In this document: one piece after another, positions 34,893 through 42,534 of the stretch
Layout: each line of letters opens with the position of its first letter
How positions within the stretch are numbered: position 1 is the first letter of the stretch
NCBI GenBank assembly: GCA_002349525.1
Contig: DEDL01000032.1
Span: forward strand, 93,804-157,803
DNA: 64,000 bases
Direction: 5' to 3'
Source: Lachnoclostridium sp. UBA2905
GTDB lineage: Bacteria > Bacillota > Clostridia > Lachnospirales > Lachnospiraceae
Made by a program: the position numbers and the translations under genes
The notes under the pieces: model-generated
Told to the model about the DNA's origin: nothing
Database searches by the model: none
What the model saw: the letters and a program-made list of their open reading frames with translations, nothing else

Positions 34893-35033
34893 TTGCAGGA
34901 TACACCTGTAATCCAATGAAAATGTTTATCTCAGTAGAGAAGACTCCCGCTTTCTGCAAGTGGTGAGTGATAATAAATCTATCTCAGTGGGGGAACAGTC
35001 TCCCGCTGAGATAAATGCAGGTGTATTTTGCAA
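34893..35033 (+). repeat. Dispersed structured intergenic element, copy A (full palindrome)
   Basis: The most complete copy. Nested complementary arms: TTGCA (34893-34897) with TGCAA (35029-35033); ATACACCTG (34900-34908) with CAGGTGTAT (35018-35026); TTTATCTCAG (34925-34934) with CTGAGATAAA (35006-35015). Inside lies the family core (34935-34978) with its CTGC-loop hairpin. A second hairpin, ATCTCAGTGGGGGA (34981-34994) with TCTCCCGCTGAGAT (34999-35012), 14 bp, competes for the same 3' arm. Located between the FGGY kinase and the putP-like gene, same strand. Confidence 0.8.
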
Positions 35034-35069
35034 TTATTTAATAATTAAATATATGAAGAGGAGAAAATA

Positions 35070-36617
35070 ATGATGGTAACTAAAGATATCTGCATAATGC
35101 TTGCAATAATTGCCTACCTTTGTCTGGTAGTAGGTATTGGAATTTATTATGCGAAAAAAACAGCATCAGTAACAGACTTTTATCTTGGTGGACGAAAGCT
35201 CGGTCCTTTTGTAACAGCAATGAGTGCTGAAGCATCTGACATGAGCAGCTGGCTTTTAATGGGTCTTCCAGGTGTTGCATATGTAAGTGGTATTGCTAAT
35301 GCAGCATGGACAGCTATTGGACTTGCTATTGGTACTTATGTTAACTGGCTTATTGTAGCAAAAAGACTTAGAAAATATACTGAGATAGCAGGTAATTCAA
35401 CAACTGTTCCAGAATTTTTCTCAAAGAGACATCGTGATGAGAAAAACATTCTTTCAGGAATTGCAGCAGTTATTATCATTATTTTCTTCATTCCATATAC
35501 AGGCTCAGGATTTGCAGCCTGCGGAAAGCTTTTCAACAGTTTATTTGGAATAGATTATCATGTTGCCATGATAATAAGTGCCATTGTTATTGTTGCATAT
35601 ACAACTCTCGGAGGATTTCTTGCAGCAAGTACATCTGACTTTATGCAGAGTATCGTTATGACAATTGCACTTGTAGTAATTTTTGGATATGGTGTTACAA
35701 CAGCAGGTGGAATTGATGCGGTAATGACTAATGCCAATTCACTTGCAGGTTACTTTACACTGACACATACTTATTCAGTAGATGGTCCTGGTAATTATGG
35801 ATTGCTTACTATAATATCAACTCTCGCCTGGGGACTTGGATATTTTGGTATGCCACACATTATTCTCAGATTTATGGCAATTGAAGATAGTAAAAAGCTT
35901 AAGCTTTCAAGAAGAATAGCTACAATATGGGTTGTAATCTCTCTTGGAGTTGCAATCTTTATAGGAGTTATTGGTAATGCCATGAGCGCTAACGGAGTGC
36001 TTAAGAAGCTTGTAACAGAAGATGGAGATGCTTCAGAGACAATTATCGTTGAGATAGCAAAGCTTGTAAGTAACCACGGAGTTCTGGCAGCACTTATTGC
36101 AGGTGTTATTCTTGCAGGTATTCTTGCAGCTACAATGTCAACTGCAGATTCACAGCTTCTTGCAGCATCATCAAGTGCATCTAAGGACCTTCTTATGGGA
36201 ACCTTCAAGATGAAGTTTTCAGATAAAACAGGTATGCTTATTGCAAGAAGTACTGTTGTTATGATATCTATAGTTGCAGTAATTATTGCATGGAATCCAG
36301 ACAGCTCAGTATTTAAGATTGTATCATTTGCATGGGCAGGTTTTGGTGCAGCATTTGGTCCAATTGTACTGTTTTCACTTTTCTGGAAGAGAACCAATAT
36401 GTATGGAGCTCTTGCTGGTCTTGTATCAGGTGGTGTAATGGTATTTGTATGGAAGTTTATAATCAGACCAATGGGTGGAGTCCTTGATATATATGAGCTT
36501 CTTCCTGCATTTATCGTATCATCAGTATGTATAGTTATTGTAAGTCTTCTTACTAAGAAGCCTGATGCATCAGTATATGAAGAATTTGAAAAGGTTAAAC
36601 TTGCCTGCAAGGAGTAA
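35070..36617 (+). CDS. putP: Sodium/proline-type symporter (SSS family, PutP)
   Basis: Sodium:solute symporter, 515 residues and about 13 membrane segments. PutP-type marks: TDFYLGGRKLGPFVTAMSAEASDMSSWLLMGLPG near the N-terminus, NWLIVAKRLRKYTEIAGNSTTVPEFFSKRHRD, AYTTLGGFLAASTSDFMQS and AATMSTADSQLLAASSSASKDL. These fit the proline permease branch of the family well. AGAGGAG precedes ATG 35070. A terminator follows. Upstream lies copy A of the dispersed structured element, which could affect its transcription. Confidence 0.9.
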   Translation: MMVTKDICIMLAIIAYLCLVVGIGIYYAKKTASVTDFYLGGRKLGPFVTAMSAEASDMSSWLLMGLPGVAYVSGIANAAWTAIGLAIGTYVNWLIVAKRLRKYTEIAGNSTTVPEFFSKRHRDEKNILSGIAAVIIIIFFIPYTGSGFAACGKLFNSLFGIDYHVAMIISAIVIVAYTTLGGFLAASTSDFMQSIVMTIALVVIFGYGVTTAGGIDAVMTNANSLAGYFTLTHTYSVDGPGNYGLLTIISTLAWGLGYFGMPHIILRFMAIEDSKKLKLSRRIATIWVVISLGVAIFIGVIGNAMSANGVLKKLVTEDGDASETIIVEIAKLVSNHGVLAALIAGVILAGILAATMSTADSQLLAASSSASKDLLMGTFKMKFSDKTGMLIARSTVVMISIVAVIIAWNPDSSVFKIVSFAWAGFGAAFGPIVLFSLFWKRTNMYGALAGLVSGGVMVFVWKFIIRPMGGVLDIYELLPAFIVSSVCIVIVSLLTKKPDASVYEEFEKVKLACKE

Positions 36618-36651
36618 TTGAGGCACAGTTGAAGTAGAATATATGATTGTA

Positions 36652-36689
36652 ATCCCGGGTGCGATAGCATTATTGCATCCGGGATTTTT
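36652..36689 (+). terminator. Terminator of the putP-like gene
   Basis: ATCCCGGGTGC (36652-36662) pairs with GCATCCGGGAT (36675-36685), with one bulge, followed by TTTTT. Confidence 0.93.
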
Positions 36690-36715
36690 GTAACAAAAGT
36701 AAAAGGGTGGCATTT

Positions 36716-37408
36716 ATGTATAGAATAATGATTATTGAGGATGATAAGGGAATTGCGCAGGCAATATCGAAACAGACTTCAATGTGGAATATTGAAAGTG
36801 TATGTGTAAATGATTTTAGAAATATTATGGGAGAACTTGCAGAGTGTAAGCCCCATCTTGTACTGTTAGATATTTCCCTGCCATTTTATAACGGTTATTA
36901 CTGGTGCGAGGAGATAAGAAAGGTTTCCAAGGTGCCGATTATATTCCTGTCATCTGCATCTGACAATATGAATATTGTTATGGCAATGAATATGGGTGGA
37001 GATGATTTTATAGCGAAACCATTTGATATGGGTGTGCTTATTGCCAAAATTCAGGCGGTGCTCAGAAGAACCTACGATTTTACGGCTTCAGTTTCAATAA
37101 TTGAGCACAAGGGCCTAATACTTAATACGGAAAATAATACCCTCACCTATAAGGGGGAAAATATAGATCTTACAAAGAACGAGTACAGAATAATCCATGT
37201 ACTTATGACAAACAGGGACAAGGTTGTAAGCAGGGAAAAGCTTATGGAAAAACTGTGGGAATCGGACTCATTTGTAGATGAAAATACTCTTACTGTTAAT
37301 GTCAACAGACTTAGAAAAAAACTGGATGCAATTGGAGCTAAGAATATGATTGCAACAAAGCATGGAATTGGTTATATTCTCCAGTCAGAGTCCAATAAGC
37401 AGGAATAG
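36716..37408 (+). CDS. OmpR-family response regulator, BceR/VirR-like
   Basis: DNA-binding response regulator of the two-component system that pairs with the kinase and ABC transporter downstream. Receiver domain with acidic pocket IIEDDKG (residues 5-11), phosphoacceptor D52 in LVLLDISLP and K in FIAKPFDM; winged-helix output domain with LTKNEYRIIHVLMTNRDKVVSREKLMEKLW and VNRLRKKLDAIG, then KHGIGYIL. The LPFYNGYYWCEEIRKVSKVPIIFLSSASD segment is typical of the BceR/GraR group that responds to cell-envelope-acting peptides. GTG 36707 is in frame, but GGGTGG just before favours ATG 36716. Confidence 0.92.
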   Translation: MYRIMIIEDDKGIAQAISKQTSMWNIESVCVNDFRNIMGELAECKPHLVLLDISLPFYNGYYWCEEIRKVSKVPIIFLSSASDNMNIVMAMNMGGDDFIAKPFDMGVLIAKIQAVLRRTYDFTASVSIIEHKGLILNTENNTLTYKGENIDLTKNEYRIIHVLMTNRDKVVSREKLMEKLWESDSFVDENTLTVNVNRLRKKLDAIGAKNMIATKHGIGYILQSESNKQE

Positions 37409-37444
37409 AAAAAGGAGGGTAGAGGAATAGAAAAAGGAGGGTAG
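37401..37444 (+). repeat. 22-bp direct duplication spanning the stop codon and kinase ribosome binding site
   Basis: Two exact tandem copies of a 22-base unit (37401-37422, 37423-37444) starting AGGAATAGAAAAAGGAGGGT. Each carries a TAG and an AGGAGG. The regulator stops in the first copy and the kinase start at 37450 uses the AGGAGG of the second. Confidence 0.95.
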
Positions 37445-37449
37445 ATACG

Positions 37450-38448
37450 ATGAAGGATTTTTTGGGACAAATAATATGGTACATAAGATACCATAAGCGT
37501 TTTGTGGCTTTTTTTACATGTTCACTTGGAATATTTGCTGTAACATTTTATCTTTATGATATTCCGTTCAAGGCAGTTGCTTATCCGGCATTTGTGAGTT
37601 TTGTTGTGTTGTGTATATTTGCGGCAGCAGATTTCATAAGACTGCAAAGAAGAAAGAAAGAGCTGGAAAGAATGTGCCATATGTTAGAGGAACTGCCGGA
37701 GAATTATATATCCGGTGACGATTATCTTGAGAAAGAATATCGAAAGATTATTGAAAACTTATGTTTTAGTCTGCGGGAGGTTAAGAATGATTATTCAATA
37801 AGGTACAGTACTCTCATGGATTATTATACGGTGTGGATACATCAGATTAAGACACCAATATCTTCAATGTATCTGGCCCTTTCTGAAGAGGACACGTCTC
37901 TTTCGAGAAGGCTCACACTGGAACTTAGAAAAATAGAGCAGTATGCCGAAATGGTTCTTACATATTTAAGGCTGGAATCGGAAGCTACAGATTATGTTAT
38001 AAAGGAATATGATATAGACGAGATAATATCCCAGGCACTGAAACGTTTGTCCGGAGAGTTCATATACAGAAGGCTTGCACTTAATTATGAGAAAACGGAA
38101 ATGAAGGTTGTGACAGATGAAAAATGGCTTGGATTTGTTGTAGAGCAGATTTTGACTAATGCCCTTAAATATACTAAAAAAGGTGGAATCAAAATATATG
38201 CCTGGGAGAAAGGGATATGTATTGAAGACACAGGGATTGGCATTGCTAAGGAAGACGTTCCAAGAATATTTGACAGAGGATATACAGGCTATAATGGCAG
38301 AGGTAATTCAAAGTCAACAGGAATCGGACTATATCTGTGTAAGAGAATATGTGGAAAACTGGGGCATAATATTTTTGCTGAGTCAGAAGCAGGAAAAGGA
38401 ACGAAAATGTACCTTGACCTAAGCCGAAGACATAATACATATGAGTAA
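37450..38448 (+). CDS. Intramembrane-sensing histidine kinase, BceS-like
   Basis: 332-residue sensor kinase with two N-terminal membrane helices (about 15-33, FVAFFTCSLGIFAVTFYLY, and about 41-58) joined by only a few residues, so it has no external sensor domain. This is typical of BceS-type kinases that read the state of a partner ABC transporter. Dimerisation box YTVWIHQIKTPISSMYLAL with H131; ATPase motifs EQILTNALKYTKKGG (N box), CIEDTGIGIAKEDVPRIFDRGY (G1) and GRGNSKSTGIGLYLCKRIC (G2). AGGAGG from the duplicated unit lies upstream of the ATG. Confidence 0.92.
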   Translation: MKDFLGQIIWYIRYHKRFVAFFTCSLGIFAVTFYLYDIPFKAVAYPAFVSFVVLCIFAAADFIRLQRRKKELERMCHMLEELPENYISGDDYLEKEYRKIIENLCFSLREVKNDYSIRYSTLMDYYTVWIHQIKTPISSMYLALSEEDTSLSRRLTLELRKIEQYAEMVLTYLRLESEATDYVIKEYDIDEIISQALKRLSGEFIYRRLALNYEKTEMKVVTDEKWLGFVVEQILTNALKYTKKGGIKIYAWEKGICIEDTGIGIAKEDVPRIFDRGYTGYNGRGNSKSTGIGLYLCKRICGKLGHNIFAESEAGKGTKMYLDLSRRHNTYE

Positions 38449-38603
38449 GAATGTGGCATATAAGAATTTGATATAAAAATGTGATACGTAGAAATGTGAC
38501 ATATAAAAAAGTGACATGTAAGAATGTTATATATAAGAACGTGTTATATAAGAATGTTATATATAAGAACGTGATATATAAAAAAATGTGACATAAATGT
38601 AAG
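38449..38603 (+). repeat. Degenerate ~15-bp tandem repeat array
   Basis: About ten head-to-tail units of 14 to 17 bases, of the pattern ATATAAGAATGTGAT, fill the gap between the kinase and the ABC transporter genes. The best-conserved stretch at about 38521-38580 alternates ATGTTATATATAAGA with ACGTGTTATATAAGA. Nothing else recognisable lies in the stretch before the ABC ATPase ribosome binding site. Confidence 0.85.
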
Positions 38604-38718
38604 TTTTGCCTTTAATACTGTAAGAAAATGAAATGGTATGAACCAATAAATGCTGATATTATAATCAGTGTAAACAAAGTGTATAAAAAAGACCGGTCTT
38701 AAAATGGGAGGAAGAAAG

Positions 38719-39483
38719 ATGAGTATATTAGAGGTAAATCAGGTAAAGAAGGTCTATACTACAAGATTTGGCAGCAATAAGGTTATGGCCCTTAAGAATG
38801 TAAATTTTAGTATAGAACAGGGAGAATACACCGCGATTATGGGAGAATCCGGTGCAGGAAAAACAACACTGCTTAATATTCTTGCTGCTCTTGACAGGCC
38901 AAGCTCTGGCAGTGTAATTCTTGATGGTAAGGATATAACCAGGGTAAAGGAAAGGGAAATATCAGAATTCAGACGTGATAACATTGGATTTGTATTTCAG
39001 GATTTTAACCTGCTTGACACATTTTCGCTGGAAGATAATATATATCTTCCCCTTGTACTTGCAGGAAAGCCTTACAGGGAAATGAAGGAAAGGCTTATAA
39101 GACTTGCAGCAATGCTTAACATCACGGACATACTGAAAAAATATCCATATGAAGTATCGGGAGGACAGAAACAGAGAGCGGCAGTTGCCAGGGCACTTAT
39201 AACAGAGCCTAAGCTTATTCTGGCAGATGAGCCCACGGGAGCTCTGGATTCCAAGTCTTCAGATGACCTTCTGAAATCTTTTAGGGAGATTAATTCTCTT
39301 GGTAACACCATTTTAATGGTAACTCACTCTGTAAAGGCTGCAAGTACAGCGGACAGAATACTTTTTATTAAAGATGGTGAGGTATTCCATCAGCTTTATC
39401 GTGGCAATAATACCAATGAGCAGTTGTATCAAAAAATAGCTGATACACTTACAATGCTTCAGTCAGGTGGTGCTGCAATATGA
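38719..39483 (+). CDS. BceA-like ABC transporter ATPase
   Basis: Cytosolic ATPase of an antimicrobial-peptide detoxification transporter. 254 residues: Walker A GESGAGKTT, Q-loop FVFQDFNLLDTFSLEDNI, signature VSGGQKQR, Walker B LILADEPTGALDSKSSDDLL and the H-loop VTHS, all of the MacB/LolD/BceA subfamily. GGGAGG at 38706-38711 supports ATG 38719 rather than ATG 38704. Its last codon overlaps the permease start (ATGA), so ATPase and permease are coupled, as in known BceAB pairs. Confidence 0.94.
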   Translation: MSILEVNQVKKVYTTRFGSNKVMALKNVNFSIEQGEYTAIMGESGAGKTTLLNILAALDRPSSGSVILDGKDITRVKEREISEFRRDNIGFVFQDFNLLDTFSLEDNIYLPLVLAGKPYREMKERLIRLAAMLNITDILKKYPYEVSGGQKQRAAVARALITEPKLILADEPTGALDSKSSDDLLKSFREINSLGNTILMVTHSVKAASTADRILFIKDGEVFHQLYRGNNTNEQLYQKIADTLTMLQSGGAAI

Positions 39484-41522
39484 AAAAGTACTTATTTCCG
39501 AAGCTTGCACTGGTGGGCATTAAGAAAAATAAACAGCTTTATTTTCCCTATATTATTACCTGCATATGCATGATAATGATGAACTATGTTGTAAGATATC
39601 TTGCAGATTCAGAAACATTAAGGGCAGTAAGGGGCGGTAAAAACGTTGTGGCAACATTGTTTCTTGGGGCCTGGGTAATTGGAATCTTTTCGGTAATATT
39701 TTTGTTTTATACCAACACCTTCCTCATGAAACGAAGGAAGATGGAATTTGGACTTTATAACATTTTAGGGATGAATAAGAGAAATATTGCCCATATACTT
39801 TTTTGGGAAATGTTGATATGTGCATTTATGACACTGGCTGCTGGTTTATTTGCCGGAATACTCTTATCAAAGTTTGGTGAACTTATTCTTATAAAAATAA
39901 TAGGTGCAAAGACTACATTTGATCTGAATATATCCATGGTGTCAGTTTTATATACAATTATTGTATACCTGATAATATATGCACTTATATATCTGAATAA
40001 TATAAGACAGATTCATTTTATAAATCCCATAGACCTTCTCCACAGTGCCAGTGCTGGTGAAAAACCTCCAAAGGGAAATATCTTATTTGGTTTGGCAGGT
40101 GTGATTATACTTGGAATTGCATATTATATTGCGGCAACCGTAGAGGAGCCTGGTGCTGCCATAACAATGTTTTTTGTGGCTGTAATTATGGTAATCGTGG
40201 CAACATACCTTCTTTTTATTGTTGGTTCAGTGATTATGTGTCATATACTGCAGAAAAATAAAAAGTATTATTATAAGGCAAATCATTTTGTGTCTGTATC
40301 ATCCATGAGTTACAGAATGAAACGAAATGGTGCGGGACTTGCTTCGATATGTATTTTATCAACTATGGTCCTTGTAATTATATCATCCACAGTATCACTT
40401 TATTGTGGAATAGATGATGTTATTGACAGATGCTATCCAAGGGATGTTTGCATTAATCTTAATACTTATGTTTCTGAAGATGGTACCTACATTAACAATA
40501 AAAAGGTAGATAGTCTGAATAAGGAAATTATAAAGAAGTTAGAAGATATGGGAGTTGAACCTGAAAATGTTCTTTCCTTCAGATGCAAATCATTTAGTGG
40601 TATAGAAAATGATGGTGTATATGTATGCGACAGCAGTGTTTTTGATTACACACCGGAAAACTATGAAAAAATAAGGGATATATGTCTTGTGCCTCTTGAG
40701 GATTATAATCGTATTACGGGGGATAATATTAAGCTTAAAAGCAATGAAGCTATTGTGAGTATCTACAAGGCAGAGTATAACGAAGCGAATATTAAGCTTA
40801 ACCTTAATGGCAATCCGGTAAATTATAATATTGTTAAAAATGTGAAAGGTTTTCTTGATTATCCAGACGCTGTTTTATCTATTGTTCCAACAATTTATGT
40901 TGTTATTGATGACTATGAAAAGACCTTGTTGTCATGCAATAATTCAGGTAATGCCTTTTACTACAATTTTGACTGTGGCGCAGTTATCAATGACGCAGAT
41001 GCCAATGATCTGCATAGTAAAATTAGTGAATATATTAGTGAGGTGATAGATAATAAATTCGGTAAAACACCGGATGCATTATGGTATTCTGTGACCTTGC
41101 GTGAAGATGAATGGATGGAGTATATGGGCCTATATGGTGGTCTATTGTTCTTAGGTGTTCTTCTTAGCATTGTATTTGTTGGTGCGGCCATAATAATCAT
41201 ATATTACAAGCAGGTGTCTGAAGGATATGAAGATGAACAGCGTTTTGACATTATGAAAAAAATCGGAATGACAAAACAAGAGATAAAAAGATGTATAAAT
41301 TCCCAGCTGTTCACAGTATTCTTTGCTCCTCTTATAATGTCTGGAGTCCATCTTCTTGCAGCATTTCGTATGATATCAAAAATATTAAATGCTATGGGTC
41401 TTGCAGATATAAGGGTATTTATAATAACCACCATCATAACCTACGGAATATTTTCTGTGATTTATATATGCACCTATGTGATTACTTCAAAAATATATTA
41501 CAGAATCGTCAACAGAAAGTAG
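39480..41522 (+). CDS. BceB-like FtsX-family ABC permease
   Basis: Membrane subunit of the BceAB-type transporter, 680 residues. About ten membrane helices are predicted: the first near 18-36, then groups around 55-180 and 190-265, a pair around 285-305, and the last three from about 540 to 675. A large extracellular domain of about 220 residues lies between (about 315-530), the hallmark of peptide-antibiotic transporters and the likely ligand-contact region. FtsX motifs FLMKRRKMEFGLYNILGMNKRNI and RFDIMKKIGMTKQEIKRCI mark the two coupling regions. The C-terminus ends in a 14-bp tandem repeat so that the last residues are RIVNRK. Confidence 0.92.
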   Translation: MKKYLFPKLALVGIKKNKQLYFPYIITCICMIMMNYVVRYLADSETLRAVRGGKNVVATLFLGAWVIGIFSVIFLFYTNTFLMKRRKMEFGLYNILGMNKRNIAHILFWEMLICAFMTLAAGLFAGILLSKFGELILIKIIGAKTTFDLNISMVSVLYTIIVYLIIYALIYLNNIRQIHFINPIDLLHSASAGEKPPKGNILFGLAGVIILGIAYYIAATVEEPGAAITMFFVAVIMVIVATYLLFIVGSVIMCHILQKNKKYYYKANHFVSVSSMSYRMKRNGAGLASICILSTMVLVIISSTVSLYCGIDDVIDRCYPRDVCINLNTYVSEDGTYINNKKVDSLNKEIIKKLEDMGVEPENVLSFRCKSFSGIENDGVYVCDSSVFDYTPENYEKIRDICLVPLEDYNRITGDNIKLKSNEAIVSIYKAEYNEANIKLNLNGNPVNYNIVKNVKGFLDYPDAVLSIVPTIYVVIDDYEKTLLSCNNSGNAFYYNFDCGAVINDADANDLHSKISEYISEVIDNKFGKTPDALWYSVTLREDEWMEYMGLYGGLLFLGVLLSIVFVGAAIIIIYYKQVSEGYEDEQRFDIMKKIGMTKQEIKRCINSQLFTVFFAPLIMSGVHLLAAFRMISKILNAMGLADIRVFIITTIITYGIFSVIYICTYVITSKIYYRIVNRK

Positions 41523-41549
41523 TCAACAGAAAGTTGTCAACAGAAGGTA
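41508..41549 (+). repeat. Three 14-bp tandem repeats across the permease stop codon
   Basis: Units at 41508-41521, 41522-41535 and 41536-41549: GTCAACAGAAAGTA, GTCAACAGAAAGTT, GTCAACAGAAGGTA. The stop codon TAG lies at the junction of the first two units. Confidence 0.93.
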
Positions 41550-41565
41550 ATATGATATGAAGTAT

Positions 41566-42294
41566 TTATATCCAGGCACCATCAATATTGATTATCTGAC
41601 CGGTGAGATAAGAAGGACCGGTTAAAATCTGATAAGCAGTTTCAGCAATCTCCTCTGGCAGACCAGCTCTGCCGGCGGGGATTTCTTCGTATAAGGCCTC
41701 CATTTCTTCCAGTGACAAATGAGCATTCATTGAAGTAGCAATAAGTCCGGGTGCAAGAGCATTGACCTGAATGTTTGAGGGAGCCAGCTCCTTTGCAAGA
41801 GATTTTGTAAGGGAATTAACTGCACCCTTTGAGGCAGAATAAGCCGCTTCTGTTGAGGCACCCTCGCTTCCCCACACTGATGAAATGTTAAGTATTCGTC
41901 CCTCATGTTTGTGAACCATGCCGGGAATTGCTCTTCGGCAGCAGTAAAATACCGAATTAAGATTTGAAGCAATGATATTGTTCCATTCTTCATCTGTCAT
42001 ATCACTCAGGAGACCTATATGAGATGCTCCGGCATTATTAACAAGTATGTCTGTTTTTCCAAAAGCTTCTTCTGTCATTTTAAATAATTTTTCAACGTTT
42101 TCAGACATTCCAAGATTTCCGGCAAAACAAAGGCAGTCTTTTCCCTTGGCCTGAATAAGACTGCATACTTCATTAAGCATATCCAGATTGTGTTCGCATG
42201 TTATTACAAAACGGGCATTATCCATATCTGATAATCTCAGGGCAATTGCCCTTCCAATTCCTCTTGATGCACCGGTAATTAAAATAGTTTTCAT
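41566..42294 (-). CDS. SDR-family oxidoreductase (FabG-like)
   Basis: NAD(P)H-dependent short-chain dehydrogenase/reductase, 242 residues, the only minus-strand gene found. Cofactor motif ILITGASRGIGRAIA near residue 4, structural NNAG, catalytic Ser in NISSVWG, and YSASKGAVNSLTKSLAKELAP with the catalytic Tyr and Lys. The C-terminus LTGQIINIDGAWI is typical of FabG-like enzymes. It could be a 3-oxoacyl-ACP reductase or the related EF-P 5-aminopentanone reductase; the sequence alone does not separate these. GTG at 42306 is in frame, but GAGG lies just 3' of it and 7 bases before ATG 42294. It converges on the BceB-like gene and diverges from the hybrid kinase. Confidence 0.88.
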   Translation of the reverse strand: MKTILITGASRGIGRAIALRLSDMDNARFVITCEHNLDMLNEVCSLIQAKGKDCLCFAGNLGMSENVEKLFKMTEEAFGKTDILVNNAGASHIGLLSDMTDEEWNNIIASNLNSVFYCCRRAIPGMVHKHEGRILNISSVWGSEGASTEAAYSASKGAVNSLTKSLAKELAPSNIQVNALAPGLIATSMNAHLSLEEMEALYEEIPAGRAGLPEEIAETAYQILTGPSYLTGQIINIDGAWI

Positions 42295-42321
42295 AATAGA
42301 CCTCACATATATTTGTTTTAA

Positions 42322-42374
42322 ATTTGTTATTATTCACCACCTGCAGAAGTGGGAGTCTTCTTGACTGAGATAAA
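42322..42374 (-). repeat. Dispersed structured intergenic element, copy C (minus strand)
   Basis: On the minus strand: TTTATCTCAGTCAAGAAGA, then CTCCCACTTCTGCAGGTGG and TGAATAATAACAAAT. The core and CTGC-loop hairpin are kept, but no 3' closing arm is recognisable, so this copy is probably truncated. It lies in the 5' leader of the minus-strand SDR gene, in sense orientation. Confidence 0.75.
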
Positions 42375-42447
42375 ATTCAAACAACAGCTTTAGTATAAGC
42401 AAAAATGCAAAAAGATACAATAAGGCGCGTTTAAGTTGTAATATAAT

Positions 42448-42476
42448 TTGTTTTTTTTCAGTTTATGTGATAAAAT
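42448..42476 (+). promoter_or_regulatory. Promoter of the hybrid kinase gene
   Basis: TTGTTT (42448-42453), 17-base spacer, TAAAAT (42471-42476) preceded by TGA (extended -10), about 60 bases before the start. Confidence 0.55.
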
Positions 42477-42534
42477 TACAAAGAATATGTATATAATCGT
42501 TGCACTTTTGGCTGTGTGAGGAGTATGTGATTTT

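Noticed and set aside
35795..36670. 291-codon open frame on the minus strand
   Set aside because: Opposite the symporter gene and running into its terminator; Ile/Ser/Thr-rich with no recognisable family.
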